Numbered from the stretch's first letter, positions 24,796 through 33,932 are shown. The stretch: 64,000 bases of DNA from Chryseobacterium carnipullorum (GCF_900142785.1 NZ_FRCD01000016.1:1-64000); one strand, 5' to 3'. Program-made: numbers and translations. The notes: generated from the sequence alone by a model not told the origin.

Positions 24796-24853
24796 AAAAT
24801 TCCCCTCCTCCGGAGGGGTGGCGAAAATTCAAAGAATTTTTGACGGGGTGGTT
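24796..24853 (+). repeat. Solo repeat end
   Basis: ATTCCCCTCCTCCGGAGGGG, TGG, a hairpin spacer (AAAATTC...GAATTTT) and GACGGGGTGG. It is the same core as the ends of the elements at 22028-22866, but with no partner and without the long left-end flank. Confidence 0.75.
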
Positions 24854-24918
24854 TAAAAAAGTTAAACATCAACCACAAAAGCTTTTCAACACATTTTCTG
24901 GTCAAAACCTTATCACCT

Positions 24919-25572
24919 CTAATGGTTCGTATCCCCCAACATCGGAACAAATTTATAAGCCCCGAATTCCTCTTTTTCAAATTGGGTAGGAGCCGTTTTG
25001 GTAAACCGGTATAAAATCTGCTCATCGGTTGGTCCTAATGGAATAACCATTTTTCCTCCAATATTCAGTTGTTTCAATAATTCTGTTGGCAAAACGGAAG
25101 CGCCACAGGTGACAATAATCTTATCAAAAGGCGCAAACGTGGGAAGTCCGGCAAAACCGTCTCCAAAGCTCTGAAATTTTGGACTTAAATGCAGTTCACG
25201 GAATTTCTTCTTTGAAAAATCAAACAGGTCTTTTTGTCTTTCCACCGTATATACCAAAGCCTTCATCGCAATCAATACAGCCGTCTGATAGCCGCATCCG
25301 GTTCCTATTTCAAGTACTTTTTCACCAGGTCTTATCTGAAGCAGCTCAGACTGTTCGGCCACCGTTGACGGATGGGAAATGGTCTGGTGTGATAAAATAG
25401 GAAATGCCCGGTCTTCGTAGGCAAAATCCTCAAAAATGCTTTCGATGAAAAGGTGTCTCGGAACTTCACTCATTGCCGAAAGTACATTTTCATCTGAGAT
25501 CCCGATCTTATGTCTTAAATATTCAACCAGGATTTTTCTTTTTCCTTTATGTACAAACGAATCATGCATCAT
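24919..25572 (-). CDS. pcm: Protein-L-isoaspartate O-methyltransferase
   Basis: Repair enzyme of about 217 residues that methylates L-isoaspartyl residues in damaged proteins. Key blocks are MMHDSFVHKGKRKILVEYLR at the start, ISHPSTVAEQSELL, the SAM-binding LEIGTGCGYQTAVL, VYTVERQ, DGFAGLPTFAPFDKIIVTCGA, and MVIPLGP near the end. I start at 25572: the open frame continues upstream to 25695, but homologues begin with the DSFVHKGKR segment and the extension overlaps the divergent gene's promoter region. It is divergent from the Gfo/Idh/MocA gene. Confidence 0.93.
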   Translation of the reverse strand: MMHDSFVHKGKRKILVEYLRHKIGISDENVLSAMSEVPRHLFIESIFEDFAYEDRAFPILSHQTISHPSTVAEQSELLQIRPGEKVLEIGTGCGYQTAVLIAMKALVYTVERQKDLFDFSKKKFRELHLSPKFQSFGDGFAGLPTFAPFDKIIVTCGASVLPTELLKQLNIGGKMVIPLGPTDEQILYRFTKTAPTQFEKEEFGAYKFVPMLGDTNH

Positions 25573-25708
25573 TAGTAAGATAGTAGTTATTAGGTTACGG
25601 GTAGTAGTTTCTACAAAAGTAAAAAAACTATCAATACTTATCAACCAAAAAGCAACAACGTCTTTCCTAATACCTAAAATTCTTATCTTTACCAAAATTA
25701 AAAAATCT

Positions 25709-26671
25709 ATGTTAAAAGCAGGTTTGGTAGGTGCCGGACATCTGGGAAAGATCCACTTAAGACTTCTTAACCAGTCAGATAAGTACGAGCTGGTAGGTTT
25801 CCACGATAAAGATATTGAAAACGGAAAAAAAATAGAAGCTGAATTCGGATATCAATATTTTGAAAATTTTGATGAACTTCTTGAGCAGATCGATATGCTG
25901 GATATTGTGACGCCTACAGTATATCACTATGATTATGCTTTAAAAGCGATTGAAAAAAAGCTTCATTTTTTCATAGAAAAGCCAGTGACCCAAACCCTTG
26001 AACAGGCAGAAGAGATTCTTCAAAAATGTCAGGAAAACGGTATCAAAGCGCAGGTAGGACATGTGGAAAGATATAATCCAGCTTTTATTGCGACGAAGGA
26101 ATACATTCAAAATCCAATGTTCATAGAGATTCACAGACTGGCAGAATTCAACCCAAGAGGGACTGATGTTTCTGTGGTTCTTGATCTTATGATCCATGAT
26201 CTGGATATTTTATTGAGCATGGCTAAATCTAAGGTTAAAAATATTCATGCAAGCGGTGTTTGTGTGGTGAGTAAAACTCCGGATATCGCGAATGCAAGAA
26301 TAGAGTTTGAAAACGGCTGTGTAGCCAATCTTACGACTTCCAGAATTTCTATGAAAGCCATGAGAAAAAGTCGTTTTTTCCAGACGGACGCTTATATCTC
26401 AGTAGATTTTCTAGAGAAAAAAGCAGAAGTAATCCGAATGAAGGATGCTCCTGAAAACCCTACTCCATTCGACATGATCATTGAAAATGCTGACGGAGAA
26501 AAAAACCAGATTTTATTTGAATATCCGGACATTCAGCCTAATAATGCCATCCTTGACGAATTGAATTCTTTTGCAGACGCCATCACTGACGGCAAAAATG
26601 TAGAAGTTTCTCTTGCAGACGGGACTGAAGCTTTAAAGGTAGCTCTGGAAATTGTAAAACTCATTTCTTAA
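25709..26671 (+). CDS. Gfo/Idh/MocA-family oxidoreductase
   Basis: NAD(P)-dependent oxidoreductase of about 320 residues. The N-terminus MLKAGLVGAGHLGKIHLRLL is the Rossmann G-x-G-x-x-G motif; VTPTVYHYDYALKAIEK and the EKPVTQTLEQAEE block (Glu-Lys-Pro) are family signatures, followed by QVGHVERYNPA. The start at 25709 places the motif at the N-terminus; upstream codons overlap pcm on the other strand. Substrates in this family are sugars, inositols or bile pigments; none can be assigned. It reads toward the beta-lactamase gene. Confidence 0.9.
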   Translation: MLKAGLVGAGHLGKIHLRLLNQSDKYELVGFHDKDIENGKKIEAEFGYQYFENFDELLEQIDMLDIVTPTVYHYDYALKAIEKKLHFFIEKPVTQTLEQAEEILQKCQENGIKAQVGHVERYNPAFIATKEYIQNPMFIEIHRLAEFNPRGTDVSVVLDLMIHDLDILLSMAKSKVKNIHASGVCVVSKTPDIANARIEFENGCVANLTTSRISMKAMRKSRFFQTDAYISVDFLEKKAEVIRMKDAPENPTPFDMIIENADGEKNQILFEYPDIQPNNAILDELNSFADAITDGKNVEVSLADGTEALKVALEIVKLIS

Positions 26672-26732
26672 TTATTCTCAACCTCAGTTTTCTTTTTAAT
26701 GGATAAAAGGGATCTGTTTTAATGGCCATTTT

Positions 26733-27611
26733 ATGAAAAAAATAGGACTTTTCTTTTTTCTGGTTTCATCATTCACATTCGCTCAGAAATCAGCTTTGGA
26801 GCAAAAAATAAACGCTATTACTGAGGGTAAAAAAGCGACCGTTGGTGTTTCCGTTCTGGGCTTTGAAAATAATTTTAAATACCATAAAAACGGCGATAAG
26901 CCACTTCCTACGTTAAGTGTATTCAAGTTTCATATTGCCTGTGCAGTTTTGGATCTTGTGGATAAAGGGAAACTTTCGCTGGACCAGAATATTTTCTTTA
27001 AAAAGGAGGATATGCTGCCAAATACGTGGTCACCCATCGGCAAAAAGTATCCGGAAGGAAATGTTTCAATTCCTCTGGAGGAAGTGCTGGATTATACTGT
27101 TGCCCAAAGCGACAACAATGGTTGTGATATGCTGCTGAAAATTATCGGAGGAACGAAGACAGTTCAGAATTTCATGGATTCTAAAGGGGTAAAAGGCTTC
27201 CAGATCAAACGCAATGAAGATGATATGCACAAAAACTGGAAAACTCAATATGACAATTACAGTACACCCAACTCTGCAGTTCTGGTCCTGAAAAAATTCT
27301 ATGACGGGAAATTACTTTCCAAAAAATCTACGGATTATCTGATGAAGATCATGATCGGAACCACTACGGGTACCAATAAAATTGTTGAACAACTTCCTAA
27401 AAACACACCAGTAGCTCATAAAACCGGGTCTTCAGGAAAGTATGACAACGGTCTTACGGTAGCTGAAAATGATATGGGAATCATTACTCTTCCCAATGGA
27501 AAACATTACGCAATTGCCATATTTGTAAGCAATTCCACCGAGACAGATGCCGTGAACTGCAAAGTGGTTTCTGATATTTCAAAGGCCGTATGGGACGATT
27601 TTAATAAGTAA
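26733..27611 (+). CDS. Class A beta-lactamase (CGA/CIA-like)
   Basis: Serine beta-lactamase of 292 residues with signal peptide (MKKIGLFFFLVSSFTFAQ). All class A elements are present: S62-x-x-K65 in LSVFKFH, S126-D127-N128 in AQSDNNGCD, the omega-loop Glu at about 162 (KRNEDDMHKNW) and the K230-T-G motif in VAHKTGSSG. The order and spacing match the A2 subclass known from Bacteroidota, including the chromosomal enzymes of Chryseobacterium gleum (CGA) and C. indologenes (CIA). Its hydrolysis range cannot be read from the sequence. It sits among housekeeping genes with no mobile flanks, so it is probably intrinsic. No regulator is adjacent. Confidence 0.93.
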   Translation: MKKIGLFFFLVSSFTFAQKSALEQKINAITEGKKATVGVSVLGFENNFKYHKNGDKPLPTLSVFKFHIACAVLDLVDKGKLSLDQNIFFKKEDMLPNTWSPIGKKYPEGNVSIPLEEVLDYTVAQSDNNGCDMLLKIIGGTKTVQNFMDSKGVKGFQIKRNEDDMHKNWKTQYDNYSTPNSAVLVLKKFYDGKLLSKKSTDYLMKIMIGTTTGTNKIVEQLPKNTPVAHKTGSSGKYDNGLTVAENDMGIITLPNGKHYAIAIFVSNSTETDAVNCKVVSDISKAVWDDFNK

Positions 27612-27680
27612 AATATTAAGCTTATTTTTAAAGCAGAGAAATTGATACAATATCATTTCTCAGACCCATAAATCATTGAT

Positions 27681-28088
27681 ATGAAAAAGGCATTAGTAAC
27701 GATAAGTCTGTTCTGCTCTGTATTCTTTTTTTCCCAGAAGAATATGAGCTACCTACAAATCAGCTATGGAAGCATCTGTTGTGGAACCCCCTCAACAAAA
27801 CCTGTAACGGATTATCTGAAAAAGTTTGAGAAAAGGAATCGGATTAAATCTTTTGAAGTTTTAAGACATGGCGGACTTGGAAGAGAGGGCGAATTTAATT
27901 TATACATCGGAACAGACAGACTGGGCAAAAAACAGAAGATGGCTTTTGTAAAAGGTCTTGAATCTGCTGTAGCTTTACAAAATAAAAACAGAAAGAAAGA
28001 CAGCGATGGCACTGTAAGTTTCGATTCTTCAGTGATCGTTGGTCAATCTGATCTTACGAACATTAAAAATTTAACTATCTATAAATAA
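27681..28088 (+). CDS. Small secreted protein, unknown function
   Basis: A 135-residue protein with signal MKKALVTISLFCSVFFFSQ. The mature part has a Cys pair (SICCGTPS), PVTDYLKKFEKRNR and LRHGGLGREGEFNLYIGTD, and ends in a basic helix and strands. No family is recognised. It reads toward the hydroxybutyryl-CoA dehydrogenase gene nine bases further on and may be co-transcribed with it. Confidence 0.7.
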   Translation: MKKALVTISLFCSVFFFSQKNMSYLQISYGSICCGTPSTKPVTDYLKKFEKRNRIKSFEVLRHGGLGREGEFNLYIGTDRLGKKQKMAFVKGLESAVALQNKNRKKDSDGTVSFDSSVIVGQSDLTNIKNLTIYK

Positions 28089-28097
28089 AAGAAAAAA

Positions 28098-28991
28098 ATG
28101 ATCAAAAACATTGTAGTAATTGGAGCTGGGACCATGGGGAACGGTATTGCGCATACTTTTGCACAAAGCGGATTCAAAGTAAATCTGGTAGATGTATCTC
28201 AAGACGCACTGGACCGAGGCCTGAAAACGATTACAACTAACCTTGACAGAATCATTGCAAAGGGAAACCTTACTGAAGAGCAGAAAGCTGAAACATTAGG
28301 AAATATCAGCACTTTTACTGAGCTTAAGGAGGCCGCAGGATCTGCAGACCTTATTGTAGAAGCCGCTACTGAAAATCAGGATCTGAAGCTGAAAATTTTC
28401 GGACAGATGGATGAACTGGCACCTGCCAACTGTATTCTGGCAACCAATACTTCTTCTATCTCTATTACAAAGATCGCAGCGGCTACAAAACGTGCTGACA
28501 AAGTGATCGGAATGCATTTTATGAACCCGGTTCCTATCATGAAACTGGTAGAGATCATCAAAGGCTATTCTACTTCTAAGGAAACTTTCGATGCCATTTA
28601 TGACATGAGTAAGACTTTAGGTAAAGTTCCTGTGGAAGTGAATGACTATCCTGGTTTTGTGGCCAACAGAATTCTTATGCCGATGATCAACGAGTCTATC
28701 GAAACACTTTATAACGGAGTGGCTGGTGTAGAAGAAATTGATACGGTGATGAAGCTTGGTATGGCACATCCGATGGGGCCGCTTCAACTGGCAGATTTTA
28801 TCGGTCTGGATATCTGTCTTGCCATTCTTAATGTAATGTATGACGGCTTCAAAAATCCTAAATATGCTCCGAACCCACTTCTTGTGAACATGGTAATGGC
28901 TGGAAAACTAGGCGTAAAGTCAGGGGAAGGTTTTTATGATTATTCAGAAAGTAAAAAAGCTGAAAAAGTTTCAAAAATGTTTTTGAAATAA
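28098..28991 (+). CDS. 3-hydroxybutyryl-CoA (3-hydroxyacyl-CoA) dehydrogenase
   Basis: A 297-residue NAD-dependent dehydrogenase acting on 3-hydroxyacyl-CoA in fatty-acid or butanoate metabolism. The start IKNIVVIGAGTMGNGIAHTFA is the dinucleotide-binding motif. NTSSISITKIA, the catalytic H in GMHFMNPVPIMKLVE, and VNDYPGFVANRILMPMINE are conserved. The C-terminal domain MKLGMAHPMGPLQLADFIGLD is the dimerisation and catalytic half. The length fits the stand-alone Hbd/PaaH type. Confidence 0.95.
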   Translation: MIKNIVVIGAGTMGNGIAHTFAQSGFKVNLVDVSQDALDRGLKTITTNLDRIIAKGNLTEEQKAETLGNISTFTELKEAAGSADLIVEAATENQDLKLKIFGQMDELAPANCILATNTSSISITKIAAATKRADKVIGMHFMNPVPIMKLVEIIKGYSTSKETFDAIYDMSKTLGKVPVEVNDYPGFVANRILMPMINESIETLYNGVAGVEEIDTVMKLGMAHPMGPLQLADFIGLDICLAILNVMYDGFKNPKYAPNPLLVNMVMAGKLGVKSGEGFYDYSESKKAEKVSKMFLK

Positions 28992-29012
28992 TTTTAAGTC
29001 AATAATTTTATT

Positions 29013-29020
29013 TATCTTTG
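29013..29020 (+). promoter_or_regulatory. Putative -7 box of the 79-residue gene
   Basis: TATCTTTG matches TAnnTTTG, 24 bases before the start at 29045. No -33 TTG is found at ideal spacing. Confidence 0.45.
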
Positions 29021-29044
29021 ATCAAAGTTAAAATATTTAAAAAA

Positions 29045-29284
29045 ATGAAATTACCAAAGTTTTTATTAGCAGACAATTCGGAATTTCCTGAAGATTTATT
29101 CGTAGTTCACACAGAATATCCAAGATTCATCTTAAACGTTGAAGAAGAAGAAGTTGAGTGGTTAGATGATTTAGAAGGTGACGATGAAGAAACTATGGCA
29201 GACGAAGCTACAAAAGTGGTAGAGGCTGCGTTCAAATGGTGTGATGAAGAGTTGGCTAAGTACGACGAAGAAGAGGAAGAATAA
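29045..29284 (+). CDS. Conserved small acidic protein
   Basis: A 79-residue protein starting MKLPKFLLADNSEFPEDLFV. The ATG at 29045 follows the promoter box and is preferred to the one at 29018. EEEEVEWLDDLEGDDEE and the final EEEEE make it very acidic; the centre TEYPRFILNVEE is a beta-strand pair. I recall similar short proteins across Flavobacteriaceae, but no function. Ends at a strong terminator. Confidence 0.75.
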   Translation: MKLPKFLLADNSEFPEDLFVVHTEYPRFILNVEEEEVEWLDDLEGDDEETMADEATKVVEAAFKWCDEELAKYDEEEEE

Positions 29285-29300
29285 TAACGACCTAAACATA

Positions 29301-29330
29301 AAAAAAGGAACTCAAATTGAGTTCCTTTTT
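29301..29330. terminator. Bidirectional terminator
   Basis: Stem AAAAAAGGAACTCAA with TTGAGTTCCTTTTTT. It separates the 79-residue gene from the convergent META-domain gene. Confidence 0.9.
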
Positions 29331-29334
29331 TATT

Positions 29335-29745
29335 TTATTCCGCTTTGTTGAATTTCAACAGCAGAAGATTGTCTTTATACAATTCTAAGGTAGTTCCGGA
29401 AATTACATATTTATTGGCTTTCCCTACCATATCCATAAAGTTTTGCTCAACACTCATATTGTTGCACATCATTTTGGTAGATCCCATCTGTCCTGCAGAG
29501 AAATCACCTGTAGAAGGATCTATTTTAGCGGTTCCGAAATAGTTGTTGCACCCTCCGTTTCCATTGATCTTTTCGCCCTCAATATTCAGGGTTGGAACTT
29601 TGCCTTTCACATTGTCTGCCAACGTCCATTTTGTATTCGCCAGTGATGGCTGTGCTTTTCCTACTTTAGAGGCAGAAGCACTGGACATTGTACCGCACGA
29701 CGCCAGAATAGCCGCCGCACCTATACTTAAAAAAAGATTTTTCAT
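29335..29745 (-). CDS. META-domain lipoprotein (HslJ-like)
   Basis: A 136-residue lipoprotein (signal MKNLFLSIGAAAILASC, lipobox LASC) with one META domain at about residues 33-135. Key features are NTKWTLADN, GGCNNYFGTAKID and MGSTKMMCNNM. In the HslJ family this fold occurs in heat-shock and novobiocin-related envelope proteins. The biochemical role is not known. It is convergent with the 79-residue gene across a shared terminator. Confidence 0.88.
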   Translation of the reverse strand: MKNLFLSIGAAAILASCGTMSSASASKVGKAQPSLANTKWTLADNVKGKVPTLNIEGEKINGNGGCNNYFGTAKIDPSTGDFSAGQMGSTKMMCNNMSVEQNFMDMVGKANKYVISGTTLELYKDNLLLLKFNKAE

Positions 29746-30106
29746 TTTTTTCTTTTTGAATTACTCAAATTTAAGGAAATTATATTATTTAAACGGGCTG
29801 CAGAGGATTTTATTACTTTTTAAGAATTCTATTTTCCAATTATTTTTAATCATAAATCTTTTATATTCTGTAAATCATATTCTTTATTTTAAGAATAAAA
29901 CTAAATTGATTTCAGATCATAAAATCATGGAGTGAACACCGGATCATTGAATATTTTGGATAAAATAAACTCTTCTGATGACTGATGACTGAACATTTTT
30001 ACCCGAATCATTGAAAATCATTATCTGAGAAACCTCTCCATAATCTGTGGTGAAAAACAAAAAAAACGGGCTATAAAGCCCGTTTCAATACTATATCTGT
30101 TCTCTA
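29746..30106. other. Intergenic region upstream of the META gene
   Basis: 360 AT-rich bases with the META gene promoter and the pheT terminator (30064-30085). No gene, repeat or RNA seen otherwise. Confidence 0.6.
30064..30085 (-). terminator. Terminator of pheT
   Basis: Nine-base stem AAACGGGCT with AGCCCGTTT and loop ATAA. On the minus strand it runs into seven T. Confidence 0.9.
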
Positions 30107-32509
30107 TTAAGATCTTAACTCTGCGTTGTATTCTTTTTGGAATGCTTTGATCAGAGAATCCATTACTTCAGAAATTTCTTTCTCTTCCAATGTTTTTTCT
30201 TCATTCAGAAGTTCAAAACTCATAGCATAAGACTTCTTCCCTTCCGGAAGGTTTTTGCCTTCGTACACATCGAATAAATTGATGTCTTTGATGAATGGAG
30301 ATTTATTCTTCTTAGCGGTCTGATAAAGATCCTGATAGTTAATATTTTTATCGATCAATAAAGCAAGGTCTCTCCGGATCTTGTTGAATTTTGGAATATC
30401 CTTAAATTTCAGTGCATTTCCAGAACGTAACTGCTGCGCCAATTCAAGTTCGATCTCTGCATAGAAACATTCCTGATCGATATCAAAATCTTTCAGTAAT
30501 ACCGGAGATACTTTACCAATTCTCACTAAAGTTTTCCCATCTGCTTCATACGCTAAAGAATCAGAGAATCTATCGTCTGCTAAAGCCACTTCTTTATAAT
30601 CTACCCCAAGTCTTTCCAATAAAAACTTTACGTAGGCCTTAAGATTGTAGAAACTTACCGCAGATTTAGGCTGTAACCAGTTTTCAGCAACATCTCTACC
30701 TGTTACCAGAATCGCCAATTGCTTTCTTTCTTCGTATTTATCTTTTTTATGGTAGATTTTTCCAAATTCAAAGAACTTGATATCCTGGTTCTTTCTGTTG
30801 ATGTTGTAGACCGCATTTTGAAGAAGTCCTTCCAATAAAGACTTTCTCATGAATGCAAGATCTCCACTTAAAGGGTTCAGTAATTTCACTGCATCGGTTT
30901 CGTCTTTTACAGAAGTCAGTGAGTTGTTCATCACTTCATTGAATCCAATACTCTGTAAGGTTCTTGCCCAGTTGTTTTCCAGTTCATCCTGATCGTTAGC
31001 GCTCAGTTTTACAGGGGTAAATGAAATTTTCTGCGGAGCATCGATCTTGTTGTATCCGTAGATTCTTAAGATTTCTTCAATAACATCAATTTCTCTTGTT
31101 ACATCAGCTCTGTAAGCCGGAACAGAGATTTCAAGCCCGTTCTGGATCTCGTTTAAAACCTGGATTTCAAGAGCTTTCAAGATCTCTTTTACTTTTTCTC
31201 TGTGGATCTTTGTTCCTAAAATCTGCTCAATTTTTGAGAATCTGATGATCACATAATTGTCTTCGATTTTCTTAGGATATTCTTCCAAAAGATCTCCCAC
31301 CAATTTTCCTCCTGCAATTTCCTGGATCAGTTTAATCGCACGCGTGATGGCTGTTCTGGTAATATTAGGATCCACTCCTCTTTCGAATCTGAAAGAAGCG
31401 TCTGTATTTAAATTATGAAGTTTAGCTCCTTTTCTTACCGCTACCGGATTAAAATAAGCACTTTCTAAAAAGATGGTTTTTGTTTCATTGGACACTCCTG
31501 ACTGCGCCCCTCCGAAAACACCGGCAATACATAGCGGATGATCCTTTCCGTCTTTGATCATGACTTCAGAACCGTTTAAAGTTCTTTCAACACCATCCAA
31601 CGTTGTGAATTTTGTTCCTTTTTTTACAGTTCCCACTTTCACTTTACTGTCAGCAATCTTATCTGCATCAAATGCATGAAGCGGCTGCCCGTAACCGTGA
31701 AGAATATAATTTGTAATATCGACAATATTATTGATAGGACTTAAGCCTATCGCCTTTAATCTGTCTTTTAACCAAGAAGGAGATTCTGCTACCTTCACCT
31801 CTTCAATTACCGCTCCGATATATCTTGGACATAACTCAGCATTTTCAACTTCCAAAGTGAAATTGTGTGAACCTTCACTATTTAAAGCTTCTGAAGACAC
31901 TTTTTCAAATGTTGATTTCTGTTGATTGGTTGAAAGGAATGCATGAAGATCTCTTGCCACTCCATAATGAGACATTGCGTCTGTTCTGTTGGGCGTAAGA
32001 CCGATTTCCAACACTTCATCGTTGGTGAGCTCAAAATAATCAGCAAAGTTTTTTCCCACTTCATATTTGGTTTCATCCAAAACCATAATTCCGCCGTGGT
32101 CCTCACTAAGGCCAAGTTCATCTTCTGCACAGATCATTCCCTGCGAAACCTCACTTCTGATTTTAGCTTCTTTGATTTCAAAAAAGTTTCCGGTTTTGTC
32201 ATAGATTTTAGTTCCGACTACAGCTACAGGAACGGTTTGCCCTGCTTCTACGTTGGGAGCTCCGCAAACAATATTCAATATTTTTCCGTTACCTACGTCA
32301 ACTGTTGTTTTCTTTAATTTGTCTGCATTCGGATGTTTTTCGCAGGTCAATACTTTTCCTACTACAATACCTTCCAGGCTGCCTTTTACACTTTCAAATT
32401 TTTCTATCCCTTCAACTTCAAGACCTATATCTGTAAGGAATTCCCCGATTCTCTCCGTTTTCAGTTCCGTTTTGATAAAGTCTTTCAGCCAGTTGTTTGA
32501 TATTTTCAT
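30107..32509 (-). CDS. pheT: Phenylalanine--tRNA ligase beta subunit
   Basis: Full-length PheT of 800 residues. The N-terminal tRNA-binding OB fold (about 40-155) includes GKVLTCEKHPNADKLKKTTVD and IVCGAPNVEAGQTV. B3/B4 covers the middle, with GLTPNRTDAMSHYGVARDLHA. B5 lies near 400-480, followed by the catalytic-like core and a C-terminal ferredoxin-fold anticodon-binding domain (about 705-800, FKDIPKFNKIRRDLALLID). It charges tRNA-Phe together with PheS, which is not in the window. It is a single-gene transcript here. Confidence 0.98.
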   Translation of the reverse strand: MKISNNWLKDFIKTELKTERIGEFLTDIGLEVEGIEKFESVKGSLEGIVVGKVLTCEKHPNADKLKKTTVDVGNGKILNIVCGAPNVEAGQTVPVAVVGTKIYDKTGNFFEIKEAKIRSEVSQGMICAEDELGLSEDHGGIMVLDETKYEVGKNFADYFELTNDEVLEIGLTPNRTDAMSHYGVARDLHAFLSTNQQKSTFEKVSSEALNSEGSHNFTLEVENAELCPRYIGAVIEEVKVAESPSWLKDRLKAIGLSPINNIVDITNYILHGYGQPLHAFDADKIADSKVKVGTVKKGTKFTTLDGVERTLNGSEVMIKDGKDHPLCIAGVFGGAQSGVSNETKTIFLESAYFNPVAVRKGAKLHNLNTDASFRFERGVDPNITRTAITRAIKLIQEIAGGKLVGDLLEEYPKKIEDNYVIIRFSKIEQILGTKIHREKVKEILKALEIQVLNEIQNGLEISVPAYRADVTREIDVIEEILRIYGYNKIDAPQKISFTPVKLSANDQDELENNWARTLQSIGFNEVMNNSLTSVKDETDAVKLLNPLSGDLAFMRKSLLEGLLQNAVYNINRKNQDIKFFEFGKIYHKKDKYEERKQLAILVTGRDVAENWLQPKSAVSFYNLKAYVKFLLERLGVDYKEVALADDRFSDSLAYEADGKTLVRIGKVSPVLLKDFDIDQECFYAEIELELAQQLRSGNALKFKDIPKFNKIRRDLALLIDKNINYQDLYQTAKKNKSPFIKDINLFDVYEGKNLPEGKKSYAMSFELLNEEKTLEEKEISEVMDSLIKAFQKEYNAELRS

Positions 32510-32801
32510 TTGCTATATTTTGAAAAATTTATTGAATTTCCGTACCCATTTTCCTGTACGGTTTTTCCCGTACAAATGTCGTGTTTTTTTGAGAAACAGC
32601 GAAATTTAGGAATGACTTTAAAACAAATAGTTTTATTATTTTACGACAGTTCTCAGAATCTATCGTATTACAGAAAACAGATAAAATGAAATATTAGATT
32701 TTAAATCTGCTATGAATAGACCTGTAAGAAGCTCATTTGATTATTTAAAATAAAAAAGAGGTCTTGAAAAATCAAAACCTCTTTTATGTATTTGTCAAAT
32801 A
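32510..32801. other. Intergenic region between pheT and dnaN
   Basis: About 290 bases with the pheT promoter side and the dnaN terminator. Nothing else is recognised. Confidence 0.6.
32754..32785 (-). terminator. Terminator of dnaN
   Basis: Nine-base stem AAAAGAGGT with ACCTCTTTT around a 14-base loop, about 17 bases beyond the stop at 32802, with a T-rich tail on the minus strand. Confidence 0.85.
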
Positions 32802-33932
32802 TTACAATCCGATAACCGGCATTGATAACATCAGTATATTTTCGCTGTCTTCAAGACCGTCAAGAGGTTCAATGATCCCCGGTCTGTTGGGTTGTGACAT
32901 TTTCATAGTGATATCGTCAGAACCTAAAATCGTAAGCATTTCAGTTAAAAATTTAGAGCTGAAACCGATATTGATATCTTCTCCGTTATAGTCGCAAGGA
33001 ATCTGCATATCTGCCTTGTTTGCATATTCTGTATCTTCTGCATGAAGGTGAAGAATGTTGGCCGACAATTTAAATCTTACCTGGTTGGTCGATTTATTAG
33101 ACATGATCGACGCTCTTTTGATGGCTCCTAACAGAAGGTTTCTGTTGATCGTCAGTACATTTGGATTTTCTTTCGGGATTACTGCCGTGTAGTTAGGATA
33201 TTTTCCGTCAATCAGTCTGCAGATCCAGATATGTTTTCCAAAAGTAAATTTAGCCATGTTCTCGTTGAAGTCGATTCTAACGTCTTCATTGGAACTTGCC
33301 AGTATATTTTTGAAAATGTTCAAAGGTTTTTTAGGCATGATGAACTCCATGGGCTCGGCATTCATCAGGTCTGTTCTTTTGTAAACCACCAGTCTGTGGG
33401 AGTCTGTAGAAACAAAATTCGTTTCATTTTCTCCAAACTGGAAGAGCACTCCTGTCATTACGGGACGAAGAGAGTCATTGCTGGTTGCAAAAAGAGTGTT
33501 GGTCAATGCTTCAGATAAAACTCCGGCAGGCATTGTTACGCTTTGGGAAGCATCGAATTCCGGAAGTTCAAGATAGTCATCAGCATTATCCAGCGCTACA
33601 GCGAAATTATCTTTTTCATCTAAAATCTCCAGCTGGCTTCCGGTTCCTTCCGCATTATCCTTCACAACGAACGTAAGAGGCTGTTCACCATAAGTCTTGA
33701 TAAAATCTTGAAAAATTTTAGCAGGAACGGCAAATTTACCAGAATCGTCAGACTTTACCTCCAGAGAAGTAACGAGCGTAGTCTCGCCATCAGAAGCTGT
33801 AATGGTAACGTTATTTCCGTCTAATTCAAAAAGATAGTTTTCTAAAATCGGTCTCGACTGAGAGCTTGATATTACGCCACTTACAGTTTGCAATGCTTTC
33901 TGCAGTTCACCACTTGAAATAATAAATTTCAT
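32802..33932 (-). CDS. dnaN: DNA polymerase III beta subunit (sliding clamp)
   Basis: Clamp protein of 376 residues composed of three topologically equal domains. It begins MKFIISSGELQKALQTVSGV. The ring-interface blocks SDSRPIL-like, KIFQDFIKTY, LSEALTNTLFATSNDSLRPVMTGVLF and STDSHRLVVYKR are conserved, and it ends ENILMLSMPVIGL in place of the usual VMPMR. It encircles DNA and tethers polymerase III. dnaA, recF and gyrB are not adjacent, as is common in Bacteroidota. Confidence 0.97.
   Translation of the reverse strand: MKFIISSGELQKALQTVSGVISSSQSRPILENYLFELDGNNVTITASDGETTLVTSLEVKSDDSGKFAVPAKIFQDFIKTYGEQPLTFVVKDNAEGTGSQLEILDEKDNFAVALDNADDYLELPEFDASQSVTMPAGVLSEALTNTLFATSNDSLRPVMTGVLFQFGENETNFVSTDSHRLVVYKRTDLMNAEPMEFIMPKKPLNIFKNILASSNEDVRIDFNENMAKFTFGKHIWICRLIDGKYPNYTAVIPKENPNVLTINRNLLLGAIKRASIMSNKSTNQVRFKLSANILHLHAEDTEYANKADMQIPCDYNGEDINIGFSSKFLTEMLTILGSDDITMKMSQPNRPGIIEPLDGLEDSENILMLSMPVIGL

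Larger units (their letters stand above)
24260..24918. other. 660-base gene-poor region
   Basis: No long gene. It holds a minus-strand terminator-like hairpin at 24306-24330 (AACCCCAC with GTGAGGTT; wobble on the minus strand, T run to its left), a 38-codon frame ending at 24329, an inverted repeat ACACCTAAG/CTTAGGTGT at 24596-24639, CGCAAAG-type repeat words near 24698-24732, and a solo repeat end at 24796-24853. It looks like the residue of a lost gene plus repeats. Confidence 0.6.

Noticed and set aside
25573..25695. N-terminal extension of Pcm
   Set aside because: Homologues begin with the DSFVHKGKR segment and the extension overlaps the promoter region of the divergent gene.
26733..27611. 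Beta-lactamase as part of a mobile resistance cassette
   Set aside because: No integron, insertion sequence or repeat flanks it; neighbours are core genes.
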